Source: JBDHWG01 sp039810085 (GTDB taxonomy: Bacteria; Chloroflexota; Anaerolineae; Epilineales; JAHCIE01). From it: 64,000 nucleotides of DNA. The notes beneath the pieces were generated by a model. It worked only from the letters and a program-made list of their open reading frames with translations, had not been told where the DNA came from and did not search any database. The first letter of the stretch is position 1, and every line of letters begins with the position of its first letter. Below are positions 8,893 through 17,900 of the stretch, piece by piece. A program made the translations under genes and the position numbers. The DNA lies in NCBI GenBank assembly GCA_039810085.1, contig JBDHWG010000002.1, positions 1-64,000 of the forward strand, read 5' to 3'.

Positions 8893-8946
8893 GTGACGAA
8901 GTGACGAGGTGACGAGGTGACGGGTGACGAAGTGATGGGGTGACAG
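8893..8946. repeat. Tandem 8-bp repeat (gtgacgag)
   Basis: Seven consecutive imperfect units: gtgacgaa, gtgacgag, gtgacgag, gtgacgg, gtgacgaa, gtgatggg, gtgacag. It lies in a 323-nt gene-free gap (8745-9067) that otherwise holds the promoter and the palindrome at 8951. Confidence 0.8.
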
Positions 8947-8950
8947 CACC

Positions 8951-9023
8951 GCTGTCATGCCGACGAAGGAGGCATCTGGGCCGAGGGCCTCCAGAGAGAC
9001 GCCTCCTTCGTCGGGGTGACAGC
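8951..9023. repeat. Palindromic repeat, gtcatgccgacgaagg family, copy 1
   Basis: The arms start gctgtcatgccgacgaagga on the left and end tccttcgtcggggtgacagc on the right; 22 nt pair with two mismatches around a 29-nt centre. The left arm plus catctgggc recurs at 52671-52742. This is a dispersed intergenic palindrome with no reading frame. Confidence 0.8.
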
Positions 9024-9067
9024 GAATGTTTGTGACGACAAGCGAAAGTTCGTTGACTAAAAAACCA

Positions 9068-9910
9068 CTACAGCGTCGCCAGCACGTAGTAGGCGATGTC
9101 GCGCCAGCGCGTATTCTCGGCTTCTCCCTCGCGCCGTAGCCCACGGCCCAGGTAGGCCCCGTCGCTGACCTGCACTAACTCCTCAAGATCGAGGCAGCGT
9201 TCGTCGGCCGGCACATCCGAGTGGTCCAGGCAGAGAACGCGTCGCCCGGAGCGCGGACTATTTCCCCACGAGACACGCACCGGATAGATACGCACCACGT
9301 CGGCGGGAGCTCGCTCGCGCCCTTCCCCACCGGACTGACGAGCGGGATCGGCGGGCGCGCTATGGGCGAAGATGTGCTCGGCGCGTAGCGCGCCTGGATC
9401 GACCAGCACGCCCCACCACGTGGCCCTCATCTTGTGCAGCAAACTATCGGGGGGAAGCTCGGGAGCGACAGCCAGGACATAGCCGCGCAGCAAACCGTAG
9501 GGGGCCGGCTCGGGCGCGGGTAGACTTTCCAACAAGCTTTCCAGATGGACCAGCCGGTGGCTCGCGCCCGGTTCTGTCCCCACGCCGATGACGAGCAGCG
9601 TCTCGACAATGGAGGCGCGGGCGATGACCGACTCGCGCGCCAGCAGCGTCGTATCCACCTCGACGCGCGTCCCCGCCAGGGCGCGAACAGCGGCTAACTG
9701 CCGCGCCACCTCGCGCCACTCCGCCAGCCCTTCCCAGGCCGAGGCATACGTCGCGTGCCGGACGCGCTGGAAGCGAGCCTGGGCCAGCCAGTATGCGCTG
9801 ACTGTGCCGGGCGCTTCCGCGTGGGCATGCTCCAGCGCGGCCACCGCTTCATCCCAGCGCCCATCATCTAGCAGGCTCAGGCCCGCTTCCAATCTGTCGC
9901 TACCCCTCAT
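9068..9910 (-). CDS. Unknown protein, last gene of the DUF4331/NicO operon
   Basis: I do not recognise this 280-residue protein. The first 60 residues (LEAGLSLLDDGRWDEAVAAL and following) look like one or two TPR-type helical hairpins; the rest is acidic/mixed without signal peptide or membrane helix. The C-terminal third contains aromatic- and charge-rich segments such as RIYPVRVSWGNSP. The frame is open upstream to 10372, but that part is only the antisense-like shadow of the preceding gene. ATG 9910 lies 23 nt after the NicO stop, so it is probably co-transcribed with it. A role in the same metal-related process is inferred from position only. Confidence 0.7.
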   Translation of the reverse strand: MRGSDRLEAGLSLLDDGRWDEAVAALEHAHAEAPGTVSAYWLAQARFQRVRHATYASAWEGLAEWREVARQLAAVRALAGTRVEVDTTLLARESVIARASIVETLLVIGVGTEPGASHRLVHLESLLESLPAPEPAPYGLLRGYVLAVAPELPPDSLLHKMRATWWGVLVDPGALRAEHIFAHSAPADPARQSGGEGRERAPADVVRIYPVRVSWGNSPRSGRRVLCLDHSDVPADERCLDLEELVQVSDGAYLGRGLRREGEAENTRWRDIAYYVLATL

Positions 9911-9933
9911 GCCATCCTCGCTCGACGTCGGTG

Positions 9934-11796
9934 TTAGAGATTCAGCATCGCCAGGACGGTCGGCCCGTGCCACACACCCACCTGTGAAAGCGCCTGGAGT
10001 GTAATCGCCAAGCCGACGAGGGTAATGATCGCCGCACTGATGGCGGGCATGACACGCAGGAGCGGCCCTCCGAAGCGACGCTGCTCCACAAACCGACCTG
10101 CATAGACGAGCGCCAGGCCGATGGCGACGAGAACACTCGCCAGACCGAAGCTGAAAGCCACAATCAGCAGCAGGCCGAAGCCGACGCGGTGCAGCGAGAT
10201 GGCGCTCAAGAGGACGACGAGGGCCGACGGGCACGGCAGCAGACCGCCCGACACACCAAGGGCCAGCAGGCTGCGCCACGTCACCGGGCGACCGTCGTCG
10301 CCGGGGACATGGCTGTGCGTGTGCCCATCCGGACCGTGGCTGTGGGTCATCCACCCCGTCATCCGCCCCCACATCGAGCTTACATGGTGGCGCTCGTGGG
10401 TGTGGTCATGCACGTGGTCGTGGTCGTGATGGTGGTCATGGGAGTGGTCGTGCCCGTGCGGGTGCTCGTGGTCATGGTGGTGGTCATGCATGTCGCTGTG
10501 ATGATGGTGGTCATGATCATGCAGATGCGGATGGTCATGCTCGTGGTCGTGCTGATGATGGACGTGGCCGTAATCCTGGGCGGGTCTCATTGCGCTGCGC
10601 AGCCGAGTCACGACGAGGCTCGCGCCAATGGCGACCACCAGCAGTCCCGAAGCCACACTCAGCCAGGGATAGAGCTGCTCCGGCAGGATGTACTGCTGCG
10701 CGTAGAGAGTTACGAGGCCGAGGGCAAACACGCCCGCCGTGTGCGTCACCGTCACCGTCAGGCCCAGGAAGATGGCGTGCCGCCACGTCCCACGCGAGCC
10801 GACCAGGTAGGCTCCCACCATCGTCTTGCCGTGGCCCGGCGACAGCGCATGCACCGCGCCCAGGCCAAACGCCGCCAGCAACGACAGGAGAATGACGGCC
10901 ACGCTCAGCTCGCGCTGGCTCACCAGGTCGGCGAAGGCGTCGTTGGCGCGGGGTATCCCGGCGGTGGCCGATGCCGCTGTCGCCGCGCCACTCCCGGCGC
11001 CGGTGACGGTATACGCAACCGTCGCCTCGCGCATGTTGAGTGGGCTGGTGAGCATGTCTTGCGGGTAGGCGAGCAACTCGTTGCTCATGTCCTCGGTGTG
11101 CCCTGTCGTCTGATCGATGCGCACGTCGCCATTAGAAGCAACCACAATCTCGCTCCAGCCGAGGCGGTCGGGATAGTTGCCGTCGCGGTAGGCCAGCGGC
11201 CCGGGGCGGCTGACGGGCGCTTCGAACCACACGCTCAGGCGCAACGTCTTCAGGTCACCTTGCCCAACCGGAAAGGTCAGCTCATGCGACGCGGGTTGGA
11301 GGGCGAGAGGAACGCCATCGATGGACAGGGAGAGATGGCTGCGCAGTTCCTCGATCTTGCGCGCGGCATACGCCTCCCGCTCGACGTCACTCAACTGGCC
11401 GTCGCCGCTTCCATCGACCTTTGGCAGTTCCTGGAACGTCGGAATCTCGGCCATGTCGAGGATGTACTTCACGCGCACGCGGTCGGGCGCTAGCTCCAGG
11501 CGGCTGTAGCGGTTGGTGGTGAAGTTGCCCAGCGGGTGCGCCGCCGCGATGAGGGGCTGCGCCATCGCCGCGAACAGCGACACGAGCACGGCGGCCGCGA
11601 TGAAAAGCGACAGTCGGCGGCGCAAGACTGGCATTGCGAGCAATCTCTTGGGGCTGCGGGTTTTGGGAATTGCCCGACGAGGTGTCTGTCGGCGTGACTT
11701 GTGTGGGGCGGGCAATTCCCAAAAGGGACGGTACTCCGCCTCCGCTGGCGAAGCAATCCCTTGCCCTTTCGATATTAGCATCAGGCTAGACATCAT
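9934..11796 (-). CDS. NicO/RcnA-family metal transporter with giant His-rich loop and Ca-type EF motif
   Basis: A polytopic transporter with hallmark NicO motifs HALSPGHGKTMVGAYLVG and GGLLPCPSALVVLLSAI. Between the transmembrane halves (about residues 411-472) is a loop with roughly 34 histidines in 60 residues, interleaved with Asp/Glu, a likely metal-binding or sensing loop. An N-terminal extracytoplasmic domain follows the signal (AAAHPLGNFTTNRYSRLEL) and holds an EF-hand-like DGSGDGQLSDVE. Start: ATG 11796/11793 overlaps the upstream TPR stop (ATGA) and has a good AGGAAAGG, but adds about 54 residues encoded by a palindromic repeat before ATG 11634, where the natural signal peptide begins. 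Ni/Co export is the family role; substrate here is unproven. Confidence 0.88.
   Translation of the reverse strand: MMSSLMLISKGQGIASPAEAEYRPFWELPAPHKSRRQTPRRAIPKTRSPKRLLAMPVLRRRLSLFIAAAVLVSLFAAMAQPLIAAAHPLGNFTTNRYSRLELAPDRVRVKYILDMAEIPTFQELPKVDGSGDGQLSDVEREAYAARKIEELRSHLSLSIDGVPLALQPASHELTFPVGQGDLKTLRLSVWFEAPVSRPGPLAYRDGNYPDRLGWSEIVVASNGDVRIDQTTGHTEDMSNELLAYPQDMLTSPLNMREATVAYTVTGAGSGAATAASATAGIPRANDAFADLVSQRELSVAVILLSLLAAFGLGAVHALSPGHGKTMVGAYLVGSRGTWRHAIFLGLTVTVTHTAGVFALGLVTLYAQQYILPEQLYPWLSVASGLLVVAIGASLVVTRLRSAMRPAQDYGHVHHQHDHEHDHPHLHDHDHHHHSDMHDHHHDHEHPHGHDHSHDHHHDHDHVHDHTHERHHVSSMWGRMTGWMTHSHGPDGHTHSHVPGDDGRPVTWRSLLALGVSGGLLPCPSALVVLLSAISLHRVGFGLLLIVAFSFGLASVLVAIGLALVYAGRFVEQRRFGGPLLRVMPAISAAIITLVGLAITLQALSQVGVWHGPTVLAMLNL
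11633..11771. repeat. Palindromic repeat at the 5' end of the NicO gene
   Basis: A 16-bp perfect inverted repeat, ttttgggaattgcccg (11661-11676) and cgggcaattcccaaaa (11709-11724), with a 32-nt loop. It is flanked by attgcgagcaatctc and gcgaagcaatccctt, which match ends of the other dispersed repeats. It lies between the coupled start codon at 11796 and the apparent original start at 11634, and is open in the gene's frame. Confidence 0.75.
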
Positions 11797-13157
11797 GAGC
11801 CTTTCCTCTCGTCGCCAGATTTGGCCGTGCGCAGACTGTCCAGGGTCTTCTGCGCGGATGGCGCTTGCAAGATAGAGAAGTGCGGGTTGATTTCCAGCCC
11901 CCGCGCCAGGTACGTCTCAGCCTGAGCCGAGTCGCCGTTCGCCAGCGCAATCATGCCCGCGTGGTAGACCATCAGGGCGTCGCGCGTTCCCAGCCGCAGC
12001 GCCTGCTGCATCATTCGCTGCGCCTCGGCCGGTTGCCCCGCTTTGAGCAGCGTCCAGGCGAGAACATCCGCGCCATGAACGCTGGGGCGGTCGGCATAGC
12101 CCTGCCGCGCGCGGGCGAGGGCGTTCGGCAAGTCGTGGTCGTGGTCGGCGTCGAACAGAGCTGTTTCCAGGTCCATCTCGACGCCGTTCGCCTTATAGAG
12201 CTGCTGGATAGCGCGCACAAGGTCGTACTGCTGTGCGGCTTCCGCGTCGCGGCCAGCCGCCGTGTAGGCGTCGCCGAGCAAGATGACGTACTCTGGCATC
12301 GGCATCGTGTCCACCGCCTGGCGGAGGATGGCGATGGCGTCGTCCCACTGACCCCGCGCCGCCAGGACGCGCGCCTGCCCAACGCGCGCCGGTACGTAGC
12401 CGGGATAGTGCGTCAGGGCGTTGCGAAACAAACTGTCCGCTGGCTCGAGCTGGCCCTGGTTGAAGTACAGCAGGCCAAGCTGGACCGTGGCCCAGGCGGT
12501 GTTCTCCGCGTTCGGGCCGCCCGAAACGATGGCCTGCTGCATCGCCTCGATAGCGCCAGGTATGTCGCCATGCAACTCGCGGACATACGAGACGCGGGAG
12601 TATGAGCTAAGGTCGGGGCGCTGGTTCACCATCGTCTGAATCGCGTCGCCCGCCTGGGCGTATTCGCCCAACTCCACGTGCGCGTCGCCCAGGACGCCGT
12701 AGGTGTACGCCCGGTCCGGGCTGATGGCCCGCGCCTTTTCGCCCCACTGTAGCGCCTCGCGGAACTGGTGGCGCGACAGGGCCAGCGACCCCATGAAGCC
12801 GAGGGCGTCGATGTCCGAGGAGTTGCGGGCGAGCGCCTGCTTCAGCACGGCCTCGGCGCGGCCGTAGTACGACGGGTCGCCGGTCTCGCGCGCCTTCTGT
12901 AAGTAGGCGCCGCCCAGTTGCGTCAGCGCGCGGGCATCGTCGGGCTGCTGCTTGAGGCGCGCCTGGAACCGAGCGATCGTGCTATCAGTATCCATCGCCC
13001 ACACGCCCGCGTCGGCCACAACTGCCGCTGCCGTATCCTCGCGGCCGAGCCACCGTTGAGCGAGCGTCAGCAAGCGTCGCCCGTCAACCATCGTCGCCAC
13101 CAGCAGGACAACGAGCGCAGCGAGAACAATCCGAACCGGAAGTGATATCCTGGACAT
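11793..13157 (-). CDS. Membrane-anchored TPR-repeat protein
   Basis: A 454-residue protein with one N-terminal helix (VRIVLAALVVLLVATMV), then a string of tetratricopeptide repeats. Hairpins such as DARALTQLGGAYLQKARETG, ALQWGEKARAISPDRAYTYG and AETYLARGLEINPHFSILQ carry the usual spaced Ala/Gly/Tyr/Pro pattern, probably ten or more repeats. It probably works as a scaffold on the outer face of the membrane. ATG 13157 has GAGGA upstream; the frame also runs to 13214 without a site. It sits 72 nt after DUF4331 and overlaps the NicO start by ATGA, so all are likely co-expressed. Confidence 0.85.
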   Translation of the reverse strand: MSRISLPVRIVLAALVVLLVATMVDGRRLLTLAQRWLGREDTAAAVVADAGVWAMDTDSTIARFQARLKQQPDDARALTQLGGAYLQKARETGDPSYYGRAEAVLKQALARNSSDIDALGFMGSLALSRHQFREALQWGEKARAISPDRAYTYGVLGDAHVELGEYAQAGDAIQTMVNQRPDLSSYSRVSYVRELHGDIPGAIEAMQQAIVSGGPNAENTAWATVQLGLLYFNQGQLEPADSLFRNALTHYPGYVPARVGQARVLAARGQWDDAIAILRQAVDTMPMPEYVILLGDAYTAAGRDAEAAQQYDLVRAIQQLYKANGVEMDLETALFDADHDHDLPNALARARQGYADRPSVHGADVLAWTLLKAGQPAEAQRMMQQALRLGTRDALMVYHAGMIALANGDSAQAETYLARGLEINPHFSILQAPSAQKTLDSLRTAKSGDERKGS

Positions 13158-13229
13158 GGTATCCTCGGTGGGTGGGGACAGCCCTGGCGCGGGTGCGCCG
13201 GGACTGTCCCTCACGTCTCAAAGCGGCGA

Positions 13230-14675
13230 TTACTGATGGTGCGTGTGGTTGAAGCCCTGGTGCGGGGCCGCCAGGTACGGGAAGTGCTCCATGAACGGCA
13301 CGTCGTTGGCCGGGACGCTCTGGCTGAGCGCGCCGGCGTTCGGCACCGCCGTGGTGCCGGGGAACAGCGGCGTGCCAAGCAGAACGCCCGCCGCGACCTG
13401 GAGCTCGATGTCCACGATGTCGTCGCTCAAGCGGCGGCCATTGGGGAAGCCAGACAGATCGCCGGCGAGGACGCCAAGGCGCTGACCCCATCGACCGTTG
13501 TCATAGCTGGCCGGCGGGATTTCCACGTTGAGACGCAGCATCTCCGACGGGCGGACGTTCGCCGGCTGGTTGAGGCCAGGAATGCCGGTCAGGAACACCG
13601 TGACGAGGTCGTTGCGCGGCGTCGCGGGCACCGTCGGGAACAAGCTCGGATAGAGCAAGGTCAGCAGCTTGGGCAGCTCGGGGTTGGTCACGTACTTCAG
13701 GAACTGGGCGTCGTTGGTCGGCTGGGAAGCATTGAAGCGGTCCTTATCCTGCAGAGCGATGACCACTTCGTTGACCAAGGGCATGCCCAGGCGCGACACC
13801 TGCTGGTAGGAGCGCGAGTATGGGTAGTAGCCGGGCTTGGCGGCAGCAGCATCCGCCTTCACCTCGTCCACAGCACTGAACGCGCCATAGGGGCTGAGTG
13901 GTTGACGGCTCGCCGTCGCCCACATGCCGATGACGGGATCCGTGCCACGCACTTTGTTGATGGGAACCTGGATGGCGAGCGAGTGAACGTTGAAGCCCTT
14001 GAGTGTGTCGATGCCGGGGTTGCGCAGGGCGAGCAGGTCGAACACGCCCAGGTCCACCCAGAACGGGTCATCCGTCGGACCGGCGTAGACCTTGGTGCCG
14101 TCGGACAGGGTGTAGACCGCCTTCGAGAAGATGTCGTCGTTGTAGTTGGGGTCCGAGCGCGGGCCGATGTTGTACGGCGGCACGAGCAGGTCAGTGCCCA
14201 GGACCGTCGGGTTGGCGACGCGGCGGTAGCCGGACTGGATCCAGTCCTCGCGAATGACCGTCATGTACTGGCGCAGGTTGTAGTCGGCGTCGTTGACCGA
14301 CGTGAGTGGGCCGGTATTGTACAGGAAGGTGTTGCCGTTCTGATAGCCAGTGCGGAACAGGAACTGGAACGTCACGTCCGGCTGGCCGTCGCCGTTGTTG
14401 TCGATGTTCATCTCGTAGAGGGCGTTGTCGGCGAAGCGATAGTAGTAGGGGCCACCCATCGGCTCCTCGAACGGGTTCCAGCACGAGATGAGCGTCACAG
14501 TATCCGGAGCGTCGGGGCTGCGGAACATGTAGACGTCGGTCGTGTCGACGGCCGGGTCCTGGGAGATGAGGGGCGCTTCTCGGTGGCTCGAGGCTTGGCT
14601 GCCACCAGGGCCAAGCACGACCGACAGCGCCAGCCCCAGGGCAAGCAGCGCGGTGAGGACAATGATCTTACGCAT
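13230..14675 (-). CDS. Secreted DUF4331-family protein
   Basis: A 481-residue protein with a Sec signal peptide (KIIVLTALLALGLALSVVL, then ASSHREAPLISQDP). The SSHREAPLI..DP..D.TDVYMFRSPD opening is diagnostic of DUF4331, whose biochemical role is unknown to me. The mature part is rich in Asp/Asn/Tyr and contains NIDNNGDGQPDVTFQF, a possible Ca-binding loop. It ends in GFNHTHHQ, a small His cluster that echoes the His-rich transporter downstream. ATG 14675 follows GAGAGGTAAACTGACC. It is first in the operon DUF4331-TPR-NicO-unknown. Confidence 0.88.
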   Translation of the reverse strand: MRKIIVLTALLALGLALSVVLGPGGSQASSHREAPLISQDPAVDTTDVYMFRSPDAPDTVTLISCWNPFEEPMGGPYYYRFADNALYEMNIDNNGDGQPDVTFQFLFRTGYQNGNTFLYNTGPLTSVNDADYNLRQYMTVIREDWIQSGYRRVANPTVLGTDLLVPPYNIGPRSDPNYNDDIFSKAVYTLSDGTKVYAGPTDDPFWVDLGVFDLLALRNPGIDTLKGFNVHSLAIQVPINKVRGTDPVIGMWATASRQPLSPYGAFSAVDEVKADAAAAKPGYYPYSRSYQQVSRLGMPLVNEVVIALQDKDRFNASQPTNDAQFLKYVTNPELPKLLTLLYPSLFPTVPATPRNDLVTVFLTGIPGLNQPANVRPSEMLRLNVEIPPASYDNGRWGQRLGVLAGDLSGFPNGRRLSDDIVDIELQVAAGVLLGTPLFPGTTAVPNAGALSQSVPANDVPFMEHFPYLAAPHQGFNHTHHQ

Positions 14676-14904
14676 GGTCAGTTTACCTCTCTTGGTGAGT
14701 GACACGGGCTGTTATGTGACTTGCGGATAGGACGGTTCGGGCAGCATTTCACGGTCAGCTAATGAACAAGCGCGCAAGCGTATCGGGCGAGCCAATCAGC
14801 CGGGGCCCTCGGCGATGTGCCCCATCAACGCCTGCTTCTCACAACCTGGACTTCGCCACACGCCGTTGAGCGGCGAAGTCTTCTGCGTGGTTGACGCACA
14901 ACAA

Positions 14905-14930
14905 AGGGCGCTGGATGTATCCAGCGCCCT
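14905..14930 (-). terminator. Hairpin terminator of the SARP regulator gene
   Basis: A perfect stem, agggcgctgga / tccagcgccct, with a 4-nt loop, 45 nt beyond the regulator's stop, followed on the minus strand by TTTGTTG. The rest of the 14676-14974 gap holds a second hairpin (gacttcgcc 14849-14857 / ggcgaagtc 14872-14880) and no gene I can support; the operon promoter must be here but no convincing hexamers stand out. Confidence 0.6.
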
Positions 14931-14974
14931 TGATTCAGTAAATTTGGAGGTTTGTCAGGGAATTGAACAATAAC

Positions 14975-17900
14975 TTACTGCACCGCCGTCAGGTGGGCCA
15001 GGTCCCACGTCATGTCCATGGCCCGCAGGAGGTCGGCGGCCTCAGTGAGGTAGGCCACGGCGGTCTGCGCTTCACCCACCGCATAAGCGATTCGGCCAGC
15101 TGCGGCTAAGGCGCGCGCCAGCTCAGGCGCGAAGCCATGCTCGCGGCAAATCGTCATCCCTTGGGCCAGGTGTGCCAGGGCGCGCGGGCCATCCCCGGCC
15201 GCCGCCAGCGCCTCGCCCACAATCCGATGGGCAAGCGCCTCATCGAAACGCGCGCCACATGCCTGGGCAATGGCAAGCCCCGCCTGGGCGGCTGACCGCG
15301 CCGCGTCGATATCGCCCGCCTCCAGCAGCACCTCACCAAGCCAGGCGTGAGCGCGGCCCATGAAGACCTGGGAGCGGCACTCGCCGCCAAGGGCAATCGC
15401 CTTCTCCAAGGCCTCCCGCCCGGCGGCCCTATCGCCCTGCCGCGCCAGTGGCAGACCCAGGAACAGGTACACGTTGCGCTCATAGACGATGTTGGACGCT
15501 TGCTGCGCCAACTTCTCGGCGCGGCGGCCCCACGCCTCGGCCTCCGCCCAGCGTCCCCACATCTGGTAGACGGCCTCCAGGAAATTCGCCGCAGCGGCGA
15601 CCGCCGCCGGGTCGGCCTGCTTTGCGCTGTCGGCCCAGACACGCTCAGCGGTGGCTAGGGCCTCGGCGAATTCGCCCAGGTAGGCGCGTTCTGCGCCGAT
15701 CATCCCCTGCGAGATGAGCGAGTCGTTGTGCGCGCCGACCATGTCAAGCCGCGCCGCCCCTTCAGTCAGAATGGGCAGACCAGGCTTGATGTCGCCCATG
15801 AAGGCCATCAGCCGGCCCAGGATGTTCATCGTCCGAGCGACGAGCAGGCTGTTGCCGGTGCGCTCGACGAGCGGGAGCAAGCCCTCGAGCAGTGGCCGCG
15901 CCGCCTTGAAATCGCCCTGGATGTAGAGCGAGCCGCCTTTCGCCAGGCCGACCATCGCCTGAAGATTCTCATCGCCCAGGGCCAGCGCATCCGCCTCAGC
16001 TGGCGCCAGCCACTCGTTCAGCCGCCCTGGGTAGATGTAGAAAGCCACCCGGGCCAGGCTCAGCCGAATCAGGACGCCCTGTCGGCGCACGTCGTCATCC
16101 ACCGGCAGATGCCCGAGCGCGTCGAGCGCCTGTTGGTAGAGCAGCGTCGCCGTCGCAAACGCAAACACACCAGCGGCGCTTTCGGCGGCCAGCCCGCTCC
16201 ACGTCGCAGCCTCCTGCCAGAGCCGCCCCAGGAACGCATGGTAGGCTGTTCGCTCAGCCGCCCAACCATCCTTCGGCGGCCCGAGGACAGCAACAGCCCG
16301 ACGGTGCAGGGTCGTGCAGCGCGCCTGACTCAGATCGCGGTAGACTACCTGTCGCACGGTATCATGGCTGAAGTCGTAGAGCGGCTCGCCCCCGGCGCTC
16401 ACGCTCTCGACCAGCAGGTGCGTCCGCAGCAGCTCATCCAAGGCATCCAGCGCCCTGTCCTCGCTCTGCCCGCTCACGGCCCGCGCTAGATCGAACTCGA
16501 AGGCGCGACGGAACACCGAGGCTGCCGCCAGGAACTCCCGCGCCGCGGGGCTGACGCGCGCCAGGCGCGATTGAATGACGGCGACAATGGACGGCGGCAG
16601 GGTCAGGTGAACCGGGTGGGCTGGCAGCCGCGAGTCCGTCAGCTGGTCTAGAAGGGTTCCCGCCTCCATCAGCGAGCGAAGGATCTCGACGGTAAACAGC
16701 GGGTTGCCGGCCGTCTCACGGTGCAGCCAGGTAGCGAGCCGCTCGACGCGGTCCGCATGCCCCGCTATCTCTCGAATCATCGTCGTCATCGCAGCAGGCG
16801 AGAGACGGGATAGGCTCACTCGCGCCAGGTAGCCTTCGCGTTCCAGGTGCCACAAGGTCGTCTTCGACGCCTCGTCCATGTCGTCTATGCGCAGCGCGGC
16901 CACGAAGAGAATGGGGTGACGCGCCAGGTGGCGGACGAGATAGGCGAGCAGCTGCATGGTCGCCGCGTCGGCCCACTGGAGGTCGTCCAGGATGAACAAA
17001 ACCGGCGCGGGCAGCGCGGCCAGAAAGCGCACCACGCCCTCGAATAGCCGACGGTGATCCTGCACAGCGTCTGGTCGCGGTGTGAGAAGACCAGGCCGCG
17101 CGTCCAGAATGTCTGGCACGAGGCGGGCGACTTCGCCAAGCCAGACGTCGGGCACCGGCAAGCTGGCAAGATCAAGCGTGGGCAGAATGGAGGTTAGGGC
17201 GTCCACGATGGGGTGGTAAGGCAGGCTGCGCTCGGCCTCGTAGCAGTGGCCGTGGAGGATCGTGAACGGCGGCTCGGCCCTGCCTGCAATCTGCCACACA
17301 AGCTCGGCCAGAAGGCGCGATTTGCCGATGCCCGCCTCGCCTTCGACCACGACAAGCTGCCCAGTCGGCGTATTAGCGTGCGCACCTGTCGTTCCACGCT
17401 GCGCGGCACGCTCCGCCTGCGCCAGCAGGCTATCCAGCTCGGCCTGGCGCTCGAGCAGGGGAAGATCGGGGGAGCGCGGGAGCCGGGGCGGGGTTACAAT
17501 GCGCGGAGCGGGTGGAGCGGCGACCCGCGCAAGGCTGCCGACGCGAATCTCTTCAAACAGGCGGGTCGTCGCGGCATCTGGCGCAACACCCAGCTGCGCG
17601 TCGAGCGTTTCAACACAGACACGATACTGCGCCAATGCCGATGCGCGGTCCCCCATCTGGTACAACGCCACCATGAGCGCACGGTGGAAGCGCTCCTGCA
17701 GCGGGTCCACCGCGAGGGCGCGTTGCGCCGCATCACGCGCCTGGGTCCACTCTCGCAGTCCTCGCGCCTGCTCGGCCAAACGCCATAGCAGGTCTAGATA
17801 GCGCGCCTCCCACTCGCCGCGCTCCTGACGCAGCCACTCATCGTAGCCCGTGCTGTCACGCACCTCAAACCCATCGAGGAACGTCCCGCGCCATAGGTCG

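Noticed and set aside
8893..8946. CRISPR-like array
   Set aside because: The repeat unit is only 8 bp, contiguous, with no spacers.
10189..11493. Plus-strand frame with a long Val/Met run
   Set aside because: Antisense reading of the histidine codons in the transporter's metal loop.
13236..14702. 488-codon plus-strand frame opposite the DUF4331 gene
   Set aside because: Arg/Val/Glu-rich mirror of a GC-rich coding strand; the DUF4331 protein on the other strand has clear family motifs.
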